A stretch of 64,000 bases of DNA from Leptospira perdikensis (GTDB lineage Bacteria > Spirochaetota > Leptospiria > Leptospirales > Leptospiraceae), in the NCBI RefSeq assembly GCF_004769575.1, contig NZ_RQGA01000010.1, positions 1-64,000 of the forward strand, given 5' to 3'. Positions 27,318 to 36,292 of the stretch are shown here, one piece after another. Every line of letters starts with the position of its first letter. Positions within the stretch are counted from its first letter, which is position 1. The position numbers and the translations under genes are program-made. Below the pieces are notes generated by a model, which was given only the letters and a program-made list of their open reading frames with translations, ran no database searches and was not told the origin of the DNA.

Positions 27318-27623
27318 TTAGTCCCAATGTTTATGAAGGACTTTATAAAAATTATCAATGGATTTGTCTAGATTATGGGAACGCCAATAGGGATTGGCCT
27401 CTAAGGTATCCTGAACCGTTTTTACTACATTCCGAGTAAAACTAGTACGGTCAATTTTTGAACCCTTTTCCAGTTTTTCAAAATTTGTATTTCGGATAGA
27501 CAACTCTTTTTTAATTGCTGTAGATATGACAACCACCGCTTCATCTGAAGTTAGGCGATGCTCCATCACTAGCAACTCGGCGGCTTCTTTGATTAATTTT
27601 AATTGTCGATCACTTACAGACAT
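27318..27623 (-). CDS. Hypothetical helical protein (101 aa)
   Basis: A 101-residue soluble, helical protein without recognised family. The N-terminal helix pair (RQLKLIKEAAELLVMEHRL, TSDEAVVVISTAIKKELS) and the Trp/His-rich end (NPYWRSHNLDKSIDNFYKVLHKHWD) are its main features. No signal peptide or membrane span. Convergent with the zinc-ribbon gene and divergent from the STAS gene 113 bases away. Confidence 0.55.
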   Translation of the reverse strand: MSVSDRQLKLIKEAAELLVMEHRLTSDEAVVVISTAIKKELSIRNTNFEKLEKGSKIDRTSFTRNVVKTVQDTLEANPYWRSHNLDKSIDNFYKVLHKHWD

Positions 27624-27736
27624 ATGGAATGAAGACCAATCTCATCACAAAAGGAAAAGAAAACAATTCGGAAACAAGAAAATGATATGGAAAAATTCTT
27701 TCAAAAAATCCCATCATATAAAAATAGTTTTAAACC

Positions 27737-28021
27737 TTGGCAATTGTAATCGAAATCAAGAACAATGATCTTTCTTTTGATGGACTCAGTGGATTCCGAG
27801 AGAGAATTATGTCTACCATCAACCATACTAAGGAAGATGTTGTCTTAGACTTTACGGATATTTCCATGTCTTTGGATAGCGCAACCATAGGGGAATTGAT
27901 GAAATTTCATTCGGCATTGGAATCGCAACATTTACAGCTACAAATTCGAGGAGTGAACAAACTCATTCGAACCGTTTTCCGGTTAAACAAACTCGACACC
28001 ATCCTCCATCTCCTCGATTAA
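27737..28021 (+). CDS. STAS-domain protein (anti-sigma factor antagonist type)
   Basis: A 94-residue single STAS domain: VIEIKNNDLSFDG, then VVLDFTDISMSLDSATIGELMKF, and the C-terminal QLQIRGVNKLIRTVFRLNKLDTIL. The DSATIGEL stretch matches the conserved DSSGLG loop whose Ser is phosphorylated in anti-sigma antagonists; here the first Ser is kept and the second is Ala. The start is a TTG at 27737 (no ATG is available). It is convergent with a PAS histidine kinase; whether they share a pathway is not shown. Confidence 0.8.
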   Translation: MAIVIEIKNNDLSFDGLSGFRERIMSTINHTKEDVVLDFTDISMSLDSATIGELMKFHSALESQHLQLQIRGVNKLIRTVFRLNKLDTILHLLD

Positions 28022-28089
28022 TACCTACGTAAGAGTACTAATATTTATCCGAGACATCGGGCTTCGTCCTCCCTTAGTTCAGTCCAAAA

Positions 28090-29547
28090 TCATCGTATTG
28101 GAACTAACAATTCAAAACGTACTTTCTGTCCTGGTCTCAATTCCACTTTGCCTTTCAATTGTTGGACAAGTAAATTCATCAGTTTGATTCCAAATCCTGC
28201 CTCGGAATTTCCTAAAGAAAAAGTATCGGGAAGAGGTTCACCATTGTCTTGATAAACAAACTGTATTTGATGTTCTTCTTTTTTGATTTCGATTTCGATC
28301 ATTCCCGAATCACAAGAAAGAAAAGAATGTTTTACAGAATTACAAATCAATTCGTTTAAAATGATTCCTAAATTATTTGCGATATCCGGTTTCACAATGA
28401 CAGGTTCATACGAAATAAAATCAAAATGAATGTTTTTTGAATAGGTTGAGAGAATTTGTACAACTAAATTTGGGATATACTCCTTTAAATCAATAGCATT
28501 ACGATTTTGAGATCGATACAAACGATCGTAAAGTGCCATCATACTACGTAAGCGACCTGCCGCTTCATCAAACTGTTCTTTCAGATGTTCGTCGTCAGAA
28601 AAGTTTGCCTGCATCTTAAGAAGACTATAAACAGAAAACAAATTGTTTTTGATTCGGTGGTGTACTTCCTGTAAAAGTAATTCTTTTTCTTGTAACAATT
28701 GTGATACTTTTTCTTCTGATTCGATAGTGCGTGTGATCAAAGTATGTAAGGCAAAAAAACGATTAATACTTCCATCGATAGAACGTAAAGGAACAATCGT
28801 AGCACTCACCCAGTAAATAGATCCCGTTTTAGTTCTATTTCTGATTTCTCCCTTCCATACATATCCATTCTGTATCATATGATACATACGACCAAAAAAC
28901 TCCGGGGAATGAAATCCTGAATTCAATAAACGGTGGTTATTCCCGATAAGTTCTTCTCTTGAATACATAGATACTTCACAAAACCGATCGTTGGCATAAG
29001 TAATCTGCCCACCTCGATCTGTAATGGCAATGATTGCATGTTCATCGAAAGCATGTTTCAATTGAGAAAACTCGAACTGAGACATTTTTAATTCAAATAA
29101 ACTTTGGTGGCGTAAATCCGATGCCTTAGGTTGTAATTCTGCTGTTATTTGAGTTTTAGAAATTGATTTTGTATGTAATTTAAATTCTGCTCCGAGTTCT
29201 TCAGTAATGTCCCGAGCAATCACAACAATCCTTTTGTTACCTTCAGAATCGGGTTGGAGTTTCCCTCTACATTCAAAAGTTAAAAAATAGCCTTCTTTAT
29301 GTGCAATTCTCCAAATCCCTTTTGTTTCTGCACCCGGTGTCTGCAAACGAGAGATTTTTGTAAGCAGTTCGTTTCTATCCTCAGGATGAAAAAATTCATC
29401 TACAGACCGCCCAATTATTTCATGGGACTCATAACCTAATCTATGTTTATGGAACGAGTTTACATAACGAATCTTTTCTGAGGAATCCAACTCACAAACC
29501 AAATCAGGTATGTCAGAAAGTAAATCGTTGTAATTTGTTTGAAACAT
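28090..29547 (-). CDS. PAS-PAS histidine kinase (HisKA_2 type)
   Basis: A 485-residue soluble sensor kinase. PAS 1 covers about residues 8-120 (LVCELDSSEKIRYVNSF, ending VVIARDITEELG); PAS 2 about 165-285 (HAIIAITDRGGQITYANDRF, then YWVSATIVPLRSIDG). The kinase part begins with the phospho-acceptor motif LLLQEVHHRIKNNLF near residue 295 (first or second His), followed by the ATPase elements ILNELICNSVKHSF and GFGIKLMNLLV. This is the two-component subclass that pairs with orphan receivers. No membrane segment, so it senses an internal signal. No response regulator adjoins it. Confidence 0.92.
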   Translation of the reverse strand: MFQTNYNDLLSDIPDLVCELDSSEKIRYVNSFHKHRLGYESHEIIGRSVDEFFHPEDRNELLTKISRLQTPGAETKGIWRIAHKEGYFLTFECRGKLQPDSEGNKRIVVIARDITEELGAEFKLHTKSISKTQITAELQPKASDLRHQSLFELKMSQFEFSQLKHAFDEHAIIAITDRGGQITYANDRFCEVSMYSREELIGNNHRLLNSGFHSPEFFGRMYHMIQNGYVWKGEIRNRTKTGSIYWVSATIVPLRSIDGSINRFFALHTLITRTIESEEKVSQLLQEKELLLQEVHHRIKNNLFSVYSLLKMQANFSDDEHLKEQFDEAAGRLRSMMALYDRLYRSQNRNAIDLKEYIPNLVVQILSTYSKNIHFDFISYEPVIVKPDIANNLGIILNELICNSVKHSFLSCDSGMIEIEIKKEEHQIQFVYQDNGEPLPDTFSLGNSEAGFGIKLMNLLVQQLKGKVELRPGQKVRFELLVPIR

Positions 29548-29997
29548 AAAGTTGGATCTAATAACGATTAGAGTAATCTAAAAAACCACTTGAGTTACAG
29601 GATTATCCTTCCATTCAGAATGGTCTATCAAATTATGAAGAATTGAATTTCTTCCATTTTTAGAATAAATACCTAATGGCAAAAGTCTAAGGTTCCAAAC
29701 ATTCCACTAATGAACGATCAAAAACAATAACACAAATTAATAGAATGTTTCTAATTCTTAACCCATTAATTTCTTCTGAAATACCTTAATATCTCTGAAT
29801 ACAAAATTATAACAACTGTTCCATGAAAAAAAATGGACATCCACGTGAATAGGAAGTGGAACAAAAAGAAATAAGCTCTTGTGGATTATAGTTCAAAACG
29901 TACAAAAAAATTTACGAGTATGATCAAAGACACCTCTTCCTTCTTCAATGGCAGCTACAATGGTTGCAAAACCGTTGCCCTAACAAATCTTACAGTA
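29548..29997. other. AT-rich intergenic stretch, nothing recognised
   Basis: About 450 bases between the histidine kinase and the exported protein gene. It should hold the kinase promoter near 29550-29600. I see no RNA gene, no strong hairpin and no convincing short gene; an open frame at 29881-30078 on the plus strand runs into the 3' end of the opposite gene and has no ribosome site. Confidence 0.6.
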
Positions 29998-30417
29998 TTA
30001 TTGGAAGATTTCTTTGGTTGCTTTCGGGTAACGAGACTGAATTCCGTCCCACCAAACATCAGTACTAAATGCTGCTGATTCAGAAATTTGCCACTTCCCA
30101 TTTGTTTTTTTAAACAAAGCTTCTACATGACAACAATCATAGGGTATATCTTCGGATAGAGAAATTTCTTTTCCATCTTTTCTTTTAGCGGTTCCACGAA
30201 ACCAAGCAAAATCACCGGAAACTTTGAAATGTTCTACAACAAATATAAATTCTTGTTTGAATTCATTGGAAAGGTTGGCTCTTAAAAGATCCAAAAGATA
30301 AGTTCTTTCCTTTTCATTTGTTTTATTTTTTGTTTTATAATCCAACACAGAAGTTTCCGCAAAAACTCCCATACTTAAAAATAGGATCATTCCAATGGTA
30401 TATAAAAAACGTTTCAA
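29998..30417 (-). CDS. Exported protein of unknown function (139 aa)
   Basis: A 139-residue protein with a signal peptide (KRFLYTIGMILFLSMGVFAE). The mature part has a curved-sheet look like the NTF2/cystatin-type small exported proteins: LDLLRANLSNEFKQEFIFVVEHFKVSGDFAWFRGTA and the double Cys pair in YDCCHVEALFKKTNGKWQI. The pattern of G-D-W/F-A and G-K-W-x-I is common in such folds, but I cannot give a function. The TTG at 30417 is supported by an AAGGGGAG ribosome site 8 bases upstream. It follows the SDR gene by 15 bases in the same direction. Confidence 0.7.
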   Translation of the reverse strand: MKRFLYTIGMILFLSMGVFAETSVLDYKTKNKTNEKERTYLLDLLRANLSNEFKQEFIFVVEHFKVSGDFAWFRGTAKRKDGKEISLSEDIPYDCCHVEALFKKTNGKWQISESAAFSTDVWWDGIQSRYPKATKEIFQ

Positions 30418-30432
30418 ATGAATTCTCCCCTT

Positions 30433-31236
30433 CTACCTTACTTTTGCTTTTTGAATCATTTTGAAAAATAACGATGGGTATACCGCTTGTAGAAACAAGC
30501 CGAATTTTTCTTTGATTCCAGAAATAACAACTTCACGTTGTTTGTTAGCTACTGCATGTAAAATTCGATGTGCACATAACTGCACTGGTAGTCCAGCAGC
30601 AATGACAGAATCCATAGTTCCCGTAGAGGAACCATCTCCCTTTAGTGCATTTTTAGATATATTTGTTTGAATAAACCCTGGATATACCATAGTCACAAAA
30701 ATTCCAGATTTTTCTTCTTCCGATCGTAAACAATGGAAAAACCCAACTAACGCGAATTTGGAGGCCGAATAAGCAGAGCGGAGTGGGCTACCCAGTTTAC
30801 CTGCAACACTCGAAATCACTGCAAAATGAACTTCCTTCTTACCTAAGATTTGTGGTAACATAGCTCGAGTCATTTCTGCTGCGCCATAAAAATTGGTATT
30901 CATGATCTTTTCGAGTGTTACTAAATTGGTTTCTTTGGTTAAGGATCTTTGGCTGATTCCACCGTTATGAATGACCACTTTGGGAATTCCATATTTTTGC
31001 AAACAACGTTTAGCAAATGCTGCGGCTGATTTGTAGTCTTCCAAATCCAACTTCTCTACAGCATAACGCCCTTTTTCTAAATGGAGTTCTTTGGCAATGG
31101 CTTCAAGAGATTTTGTTTTTCGAGACGCAAGTAAGATCTTGGCATTCTGTTTGTATGCTTGGTTAACGAGTTCTTTTCCAATCCCAGAGGAGGCTCCCGT
31201 AATCCAAACCCATTCATCTTGATAAAATTCGCTCAT
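30433..31236 (-). CDS. Short-chain dehydrogenase/reductase
   Basis: A 267-residue NAD(P)-dependent oxidoreductase of the classical SDR type. The cofactor loop is ITGASSGIG at residues 12-20; the NxGG-type motif is VIHNGGIS near residue 90; catalytic Ser, Tyr and Lys lie in VISSVAGKLGSPLRSAYSASKF near residues 140-165; the PG motif is MVYPGFIQT. The R after the first strand (LASRKTKS) suggests NADPH. It resembles the DHRS7-like group. The substrate is unknown. Confidence 0.9.
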   Translation of the reverse strand: MSEFYQDEWVWITGASSGIGKELVNQAYKQNAKILLASRKTKSLEAIAKELHLEKGRYAVEKLDLEDYKSAAAFAKRCLQKYGIPKVVIHNGGISQRSLTKETNLVTLEKIMNTNFYGAAEMTRAMLPQILGKKEVHFAVISSVAGKLGSPLRSAYSASKFALVGFFHCLRSEEEKSGIFVTMVYPGFIQTNISKNALKGDGSSTGTMDSVIAAGLPVQLCAHRILHAVANKQREVVISGIKEKFGLFLQAVYPSLFFKMIQKAKVR

Positions 31237-31419
31237 AAGATTTCCTCTTAAGCCCTGTTCTCTTTTCCTAAGATTTCCACTAGATACGGAATTCCCACAA
31301 CTTGTTTTTTAGCCAGAACGGATTTCGAATGAAAGTTCGAAAATTTAAAAAGGGAAAGCCCTTGGGTATGGGACAAACGATCCATAAGGAGACTATGGAG
31401 CGTTTGTAATTTCTAAAAT

Positions 31420-33429
31420 TTAGTTTCCAACCTCTATGCGAAAACTAGGACATTCGATACGGTAAGGAGATCGAATCCCGTCTGCACCCAGATAAATCCC
31501 TTCATGAACCAGCCGGTATTCGCCCGCTTTGGTATCGGCACTGGTTTCCCAAATAAGATCTGTACTTTCTTCCGCCCTTCCCCAGAGTCCTCGTTTTTGA
31601 TAGAAAAATTTGGTATCAAAATCGGAATCAGAACGAATGGGTTTCCAAGTTGATTTGTCCGATACCTCCACCCATAAATAGGAACCCACTTGGGGATATC
31701 CTACGTTAGGGTTTGCGGAGGCAACTCGGCATGAAACCACTTCTCCTTTTTGGTAAGACTCTGCACTTGGTTGGATGATGTTTTGTGGTTTGTTTGAAAC
31801 GGAATCAGCAGACGGAATCTTCAAGGGATGGACTCGGGTAGATAGATCCAATGGCATAATTGAGGTTGGTGTTTGCGAAGTTCCGTCTCTTAACTCAACT
31901 GACATCTTATGAAATTCTTGCCTAAGAGCATTCAAACTATTAGGTCCATGTAAAGTATGTCCACCTTCATAGTTTTGAGTGGAGTATTCTTCCGGTGTTG
32001 TAATGTAGCCAGAAAAATCATTAGTGAGTCCAGAGAGAACTATTTCCGATGTTTTATCTTTCAGAACAGATTGAACTTCTTTTTTAAGTCTTCTGCTAGA
32101 CATTGTTGTGACTTCATGTGGCATCACCAAAATGGTAAGATCACCAACTAATACTAACCCATACGGAAGAATTTGTGGTAAACTGGGAATGGGTTTGGTT
32201 TCTCCCATCGGGAACAAAACAGCTTTGGGACTTTGGCATTCCCTAAGTTCCTCTGATGGAGATTGTAACATAAACTTTGCAATCCAATCTATGTAGAATC
32301 TTCGATTTTTATTTGTCATTCCTTCATGGAATAAAAAGTGCCCTCCTCCTTCTTCTGTTGAACCTGCAGCAAAGGAATATCCATAAGCAGAAGGACAGGT
32401 AGTTTCTGTTTTTCCAGTTTCAGAAAATTCCTTACTTACGGGGTGTTTACTCATATCGATAAATTTTTGCGTAAAAGAAATACCACCTAATAAACGTTTT
32501 CTGCTAGATTTCAAAATCTCTTGGCTTGCCAAAAACTGTCTTTTCCCAATAATAAAACTACTGTCGTAAATATCCTTCCCAGGTCCCGTATTGTTTAAAT
32601 TTAAATTTGGAGATACATCTCCTTCATTTGCTTGAGCGAAAATAGCAACAAACTCAGTTAACCCTTGTTTTCTGGCTTCCGCTTCTGAAAGTAAAGAAGC
32701 AATCCCTTTATTGTCAGAAGAAATCAATCGATTGTCAAAAGTAATGTTTGTTGGATGTACTCCATACCAATTAACGAGCCCTATAGGAACACCCGCCACT
32801 GATACGGAAAGTTGAACCATTTCACGATCGATATTTTCTGAGTATTGTTTTCTTTCCGATTCTGGATTGGCAAGGTAAGCGGATAAACTTCGGTTGATCC
32901 CAGCTTCACTCACAAAAGTTTTCCCTATGGTCAACTCTGCAGGTTTCAATTTTAAATACGCTTCTCTTATCGATTCAAATATTCCGTCTCTTAAAACAGC
33001 ATATGACTCGGAATAAAATTCTTTGGAATAAAAAGAAACTTCGGAATAATGAAAATGACCTGCAGGACCACTATGAGTGTGAGAGGCGTTGAGTAGAACG
33101 TTACCGTAACCAAAATTGGGATCAAGTTCGGTCTGAAGTCTTTTCACTACATCCCTTTGGATTTCAAAAGGAATGCCTCCAACCTCAGCCGTTACATAAG
33201 CCAAAAGTTTCTTGGATGCCAGGTCTCGGATCACAAGGGACCGAGCAAACTGTCTTGTATGAATTCCGACCCCTGTTTGGTCCTCTCTTGCATAACCCCA
33301 AAACATAACTCCGACAGAAGGACCAGTAATGTCTTTCTTAGCCATCGCCGCAGAATAAACAGGACTCTCCTCTGACCAAAGAGGGATTGTGAAACAAAAA
33401 AGAAGGATTAAAAAAATTCGAAACTGCAT
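31420..33429 (-). CDS. Neutral/alkaline ceramidase
   Basis: Hydrolyses the amide bond of ceramide to sphingosine and fatty acid. 669 residues, with a signal peptide (FRIFLILLFCFTIPLWS) that places it outside the cytosol. Family landmarks: the N-terminal KKDITGPSVGVMFWGYA, NASHTHSGPAGHF (zinc-binding His), WYGVHPTNITFDNRLISSDN and the active-site motif NEGDVSPNLN near residue 270, where the Ser is the catalytic residue of the Pseudomonas enzyme. The C-terminal beta domain is present (YQKGEVVSCRVASANPN on). All parts look intact. No neighbour suggests a pathway. Confidence 0.93.
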   Translation of the reverse strand: MQFRIFLILLFCFTIPLWSEESPVYSAAMAKKDITGPSVGVMFWGYAREDQTGVGIHTRQFARSLVIRDLASKKLLAYVTAEVGGIPFEIQRDVVKRLQTELDPNFGYGNVLLNASHTHSGPAGHFHYSEVSFYSKEFYSESYAVLRDGIFESIREAYLKLKPAELTIGKTFVSEAGINRSLSAYLANPESERKQYSENIDREMVQLSVSVAGVPIGLVNWYGVHPTNITFDNRLISSDNKGIASLLSEAEARKQGLTEFVAIFAQANEGDVSPNLNLNNTGPGKDIYDSSFIIGKRQFLASQEILKSSRKRLLGGISFTQKFIDMSKHPVSKEFSETGKTETTCPSAYGYSFAAGSTEEGGGHFLFHEGMTNKNRRFYIDWIAKFMLQSPSEELRECQSPKAVLFPMGETKPIPSLPQILPYGLVLVGDLTILVMPHEVTTMSSRRLKKEVQSVLKDKTSEIVLSGLTNDFSGYITTPEEYSTQNYEGGHTLHGPNSLNALRQEFHKMSVELRDGTSQTPTSIMPLDLSTRVHPLKIPSADSVSNKPQNIIQPSAESYQKGEVVSCRVASANPNVGYPQVGSYLWVEVSDKSTWKPIRSDSDFDTKFFYQKRGLWGRAEESTDLIWETSADTKAGEYRLVHEGIYLGADGIRSPYRIECPSFRIEVGN

Positions 33430-33657
33430 CTTTCAAAGTGTACAGTGTTCGATTGGAAATGTCAATCCCGAACAATTGTCGACTAATTTTAGAATAAACC
33501 TGGCTTTCTGAAAGAAAATGCAAGGGCAGGGAGGGATTCCCCTTCTTTCCTGAGGCGAGAAAGCCTGTCGCTGGAAAAGGTAAGTCCGTGAAGAAAGTAA
33601 GGACGAAACCAAAGATTCTCGCGATCCTGGTGAATAACGAACTCCAAGGAAGTGATT
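33430..33657. other. Intergenic region between divergent genes
   Basis: About 230 bases upstream of both the ceramidase gene and the DUF3817 gene. Positions 33520-33600 are more G-rich than the surroundings and can fold into short stems, but match no riboswitch or small RNA that I know. An AAGGA ribosome site near 33645 fits the ATG at 33658. Confidence 0.5.
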
Positions 33658-33987
33658 ATGTTCTCTTTACTCCAAACCAAACTCGGACGATTCCGAATTT
33701 TAGCCTTTTTGGAAGGACTTTCTTTTTTGACAATTCTCTTCATCACAATGCCCCTCAAGTATCTCTACCAAAATCCAGAACCAAACAAAATCGTTGGTTT
33801 GATTCACGGCTTGTTATTCCTTTTATATTTAGTAGAATTATTCCAAATCAAAGTAGAACTGGAATGGAAAACCAAAAAAACTTTACTCGCGGCCCTTGCA
33901 TCGGTGGTTCCCTTTGGAACTTTTATTGCCGAAAAGTATTTATATCTAAAATCCGATGCGGAAGAACCAGTAGAAACCAAAAAGTAA
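33658..33987 (+). CDS. DUF3817 membrane protein
   Basis: A 109-residue integral membrane protein with three membrane segments. The family signature is at the start: FRILAFLEGLSFLTILFITMPLKYLY, followed by GLIHGLLFLLYLVEL and, near the end, LAALASVVPFGTFIAEKYL. This is the DUF3817 pattern (ExxS then H-G then P-G-T/S-F). The role of the family is unknown. The ATG at 33658 is preferred over the GTG at 33652 because of the spacing to AAGGA. Confidence 0.85.
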   Translation: MFSLLQTKLGRFRILAFLEGLSFLTILFITMPLKYLYQNPEPNKIVGLIHGLLFLLYLVELFQIKVELEWKTKKTLLAALASVVPFGTFIAEKYLYLKSDAEEPVETKK

Positions 33988-34062
33988 ATGTTGGCTGTCG
34001 GAGAATTTTTATTGATTCTTTTATGATATCATCATCTAACATTAGTACTGTTACCCATTGAT

Positions 34063-36165
34063 ATGAAATCATTTTATGATCATTCACTAAAGATATTACT
34101 TCTTTTTTGTTGCCTATTACCGGTTGGTTTATGGCCTATAGAACTGAGTGAGATTTTAGATAAAAAGTCCATCGGCAAGGAGATTTTGATTCTCGAAGAC
34201 AGATCAAAATCTCTTACAATCTCCGATGTCCTAAAAGAAGAAACAAACAATCGATTTATTCCTTCCACAAAAGAAATTCCAAATTTCGGTCAAACTAACT
34301 TTTACTATTGGATCAAAATTCCTTTAGAAAACAAAAGTTCAGAACCCACCAAACGATTGTTAGAAATTGATTACAGCAATATCGATTTAGTAGAAGTGTA
34401 TGAAAAAAACAAAGAGTCTTATCAACTAACAGATAAACTAGGGATGATGTTCCCATTTTCGGAGAGACAAATAAAAAACAGAAATTTTTTATTCCCTTTA
34501 GAACTTGATAGCAAAACATCCAAAACTATCTACATCAAACTTTACAATGGCGGAGGACTTTCTGTACCGTTAACCATTTGGGAAAAAGAAACGTTTACCT
34601 TACATTACGCAGACATTCAACATGGTTTAGGACTGTATTACGGTGTCATGATCGTTATGATCCTATACAATTTTTTTATTTTCTTAAGTGTAAAAGATGT
34701 CAGTTATTTATACTACGTAACTTATATCCTTGGGTTTTTAGGATTACAGTTAACCTTAACCGGACACGGTTTTCAATATCTTTGGCCAAACCTACCTGAA
34801 TTCCAACGAAATGGTTTCGTTTTTTTTAGCGGTTTTTGTGTTGCTTCTTTAATTCTGTTTACAAAACGTTTTTTAAATACGAAAAAAAATCTGCCGAGTT
34901 GGTTAGACCAATTATTAAAAATCTTTTTCATCCTTCACTTAATACAAATTCCACTCACGTTATTTCTTTCTCCGGAAATTACCGTAAAAATAGGGTTATT
35001 ATTAACAATTCCAGTCCCTATTCTTATTTTTATAGCAGCAGTCATCAGTTTCCTGCGCCATTATAGAGCGGCTCGTTTTTTTCTTCTCGCCTTTACTGTG
35101 CTCATTGGTGCAACCCTAGTGGTGGTTTTTAAATACCTAAACCTCATTTCACAAAATTTTTTAACTGAATATGGTCTTTATATAGGGTCTGCCTCAGAGG
35201 TAATTTTACTCTCGATTGCCCTTGCTGACCGAATCAATATCATGAAGGAAGAAAAAGAGGTGGCTCAATCAAAAGCGATTGAAATGCAAAAAATTCTCAC
35301 AGAGTCTTATGCACGTTTTGTTCCAAAAGACTTTTTATCTAACTTAGGAAAGGAAACCATACTAGACGTTAAGTTAGGCGATCAAATTCAAAAATACATG
35401 GCAGTCCTTTTTAGTGATATACGTTCCTTCACTACACTTTCTGAACAGATGAGTCCGGAACAAAACTTTAATTTTATCAATTCTTATTTGGGAAGGATGA
35501 GCCCCATCATTCAAAAACACAATGGATTTATCGATAAATTCATCGGAGATGCAATCATGGCCTTGTTCGAAAGAAACATCACTGATGCCATATGTGCCGG
35601 AGTGGACATGCAATTGTATCTAAAAGAATACAACTACCATAGAAGCAAACAAGGATATGTCCCAATTCAAATTGGAATTGGAATCCATGCAGGTTCTCTT
35701 ATGTTAGGGACCATCGGTGCAGAAGAAAGGTTAGAAGGTACTGTGATTTCAGATACGGTGAATTTAGCCTCACGTGTTCAGAATCTTACAAAAATTTATG
35801 GTGCCAAAATTGCAGTTACGGAAGCAGCTATCCATGCTATCGATGACAAACACATTCAAAGTTTACAATATAGATTTTTAGATCGTGTCCGAGTAAAAGG
35901 AAAAACAAAACCTGTCTCTGTTTACGAAATCCTAAACGGAGATGATCCGGTCAGTTTGGAACAGAAATTAAATACAAAAGATTTATATTTAGAAGGAACC
36001 ACCGCTTATCATGCTGGAAATTTTACCGAAGCTAAGGAAAAATTTGAAGCAGTTACCAAACTATTCCCAGAAGATAAAGCGACACAATTATATCTAAAAA
36101 GATTATTTCCGGCCACATCACCGCATTCCGTAATTCCAACCGAATTCTCAGAAGATGAGGAATAA
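34063..36165 (+). CDS. 7TMR-DISM membrane adenylate/guanylate cyclase
   Basis: A 700-residue class III nucleotidyl cyclase. A signal segment is followed by an extracellular 7TMR-DISM sensor domain (residues about 35-170, FYYWIKIPLENKS), seven membrane helices (about 190-390), a short coiled linker (EEKEVAQSKAIEMQKIL) and the cyclase domain (about 440-625). Catalytic features: metal Asp in LFSDIRSFTTLSE, FIDKFIGDAIMALF, and the later DTVNLASRVQNLTKIYG with the transition-state Asn and Arg. A TPR-like tail (TTAYHAGNFTEAKEKFEAV) ends the protein. Base specificity (ATP or GTP) cannot be fixed by eye; ATP is usual in leptospires. Confidence 0.92.
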   Translation: MKSFYDHSLKILLLFCCLLPVGLWPIELSEILDKKSIGKEILILEDRSKSLTISDVLKEETNNRFIPSTKEIPNFGQTNFYYWIKIPLENKSSEPTKRLLEIDYSNIDLVEVYEKNKESYQLTDKLGMMFPFSERQIKNRNFLFPLELDSKTSKTIYIKLYNGGGLSVPLTIWEKETFTLHYADIQHGLGLYYGVMIVMILYNFFIFLSVKDVSYLYYVTYILGFLGLQLTLTGHGFQYLWPNLPEFQRNGFVFFSGFCVASLILFTKRFLNTKKNLPSWLDQLLKIFFILHLIQIPLTLFLSPEITVKIGLLLTIPVPILIFIAAVISFLRHYRAARFFLLAFTVLIGATLVVVFKYLNLISQNFLTEYGLYIGSASEVILLSIALADRINIMKEEKEVAQSKAIEMQKILTESYARFVPKDFLSNLGKETILDVKLGDQIQKYMAVLFSDIRSFTTLSEQMSPEQNFNFINSYLGRMSPIIQKHNGFIDKFIGDAIMALFERNITDAICAGVDMQLYLKEYNYHRSKQGYVPIQIGIGIHAGSLMLGTIGAEERLEGTVISDTVNLASRVQNLTKIYGAKIAVTEAAIHAIDDKHIQSLQYRFLDRVRVKGKTKPVSVYEILNGDDPVSLEQKLNTKDLYLEGTTAYHAGNFTEAKEKFEAVTKLFPEDKATQLYLKRLFPATSPHSVIPTEFSEDEE

Positions 36166-36226
36166 CTTCCACTAAAGCACAAAACCCTTGAACATTCAAA
36201 GTCACCACAATCATCCAATCGGATAG

Positions 36227-36259
36227 AAGGAAACTCCGAAAATCATCAGAGAGTTCCTT
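36227..36259 (+). terminator. Possible hairpin after the cyclase gene
   Basis: AAGGAAACTC (36227-36236) and GAGTTCCTT (36251-36259) can pair with one bulged A across a 14-base loop. No U-run follows, so this is a weak candidate. Confidence 0.25.
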
Positions 36260-36292
36260 GCGAATTCTTAAGGGGGGTATTCAATAGGCCTC

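Noticed and set aside
28540..28700. Histidine kinase paired with the STAS gene as a partner-switching module
   Set aside because: The kinase has the EVHHRIKNNL phospho-acceptor of two-component kinases rather than an anti-sigma RsbW-type core, and the genes are convergent, so no direct link is supported.
29881..30078. Plus-strand open frame of 65 codons in the intergenic stretch
   Set aside because: It has a GTG/TTG-type start with no ribosome site and runs into the antisense of the exported protein gene.
33520..33600. G-rich stretch as a possible structured RNA
   Set aside because: Short stems can be drawn, but none matches a known riboswitch, SRP RNA, RNase P or tmRNA core, and no terminator follows.
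33489..33758. Minus-strand open frame overlapping the DUF3817 gene
   Set aside because: It is antisense to a recognised gene family, with no ribosome site and no recognisable protein features.
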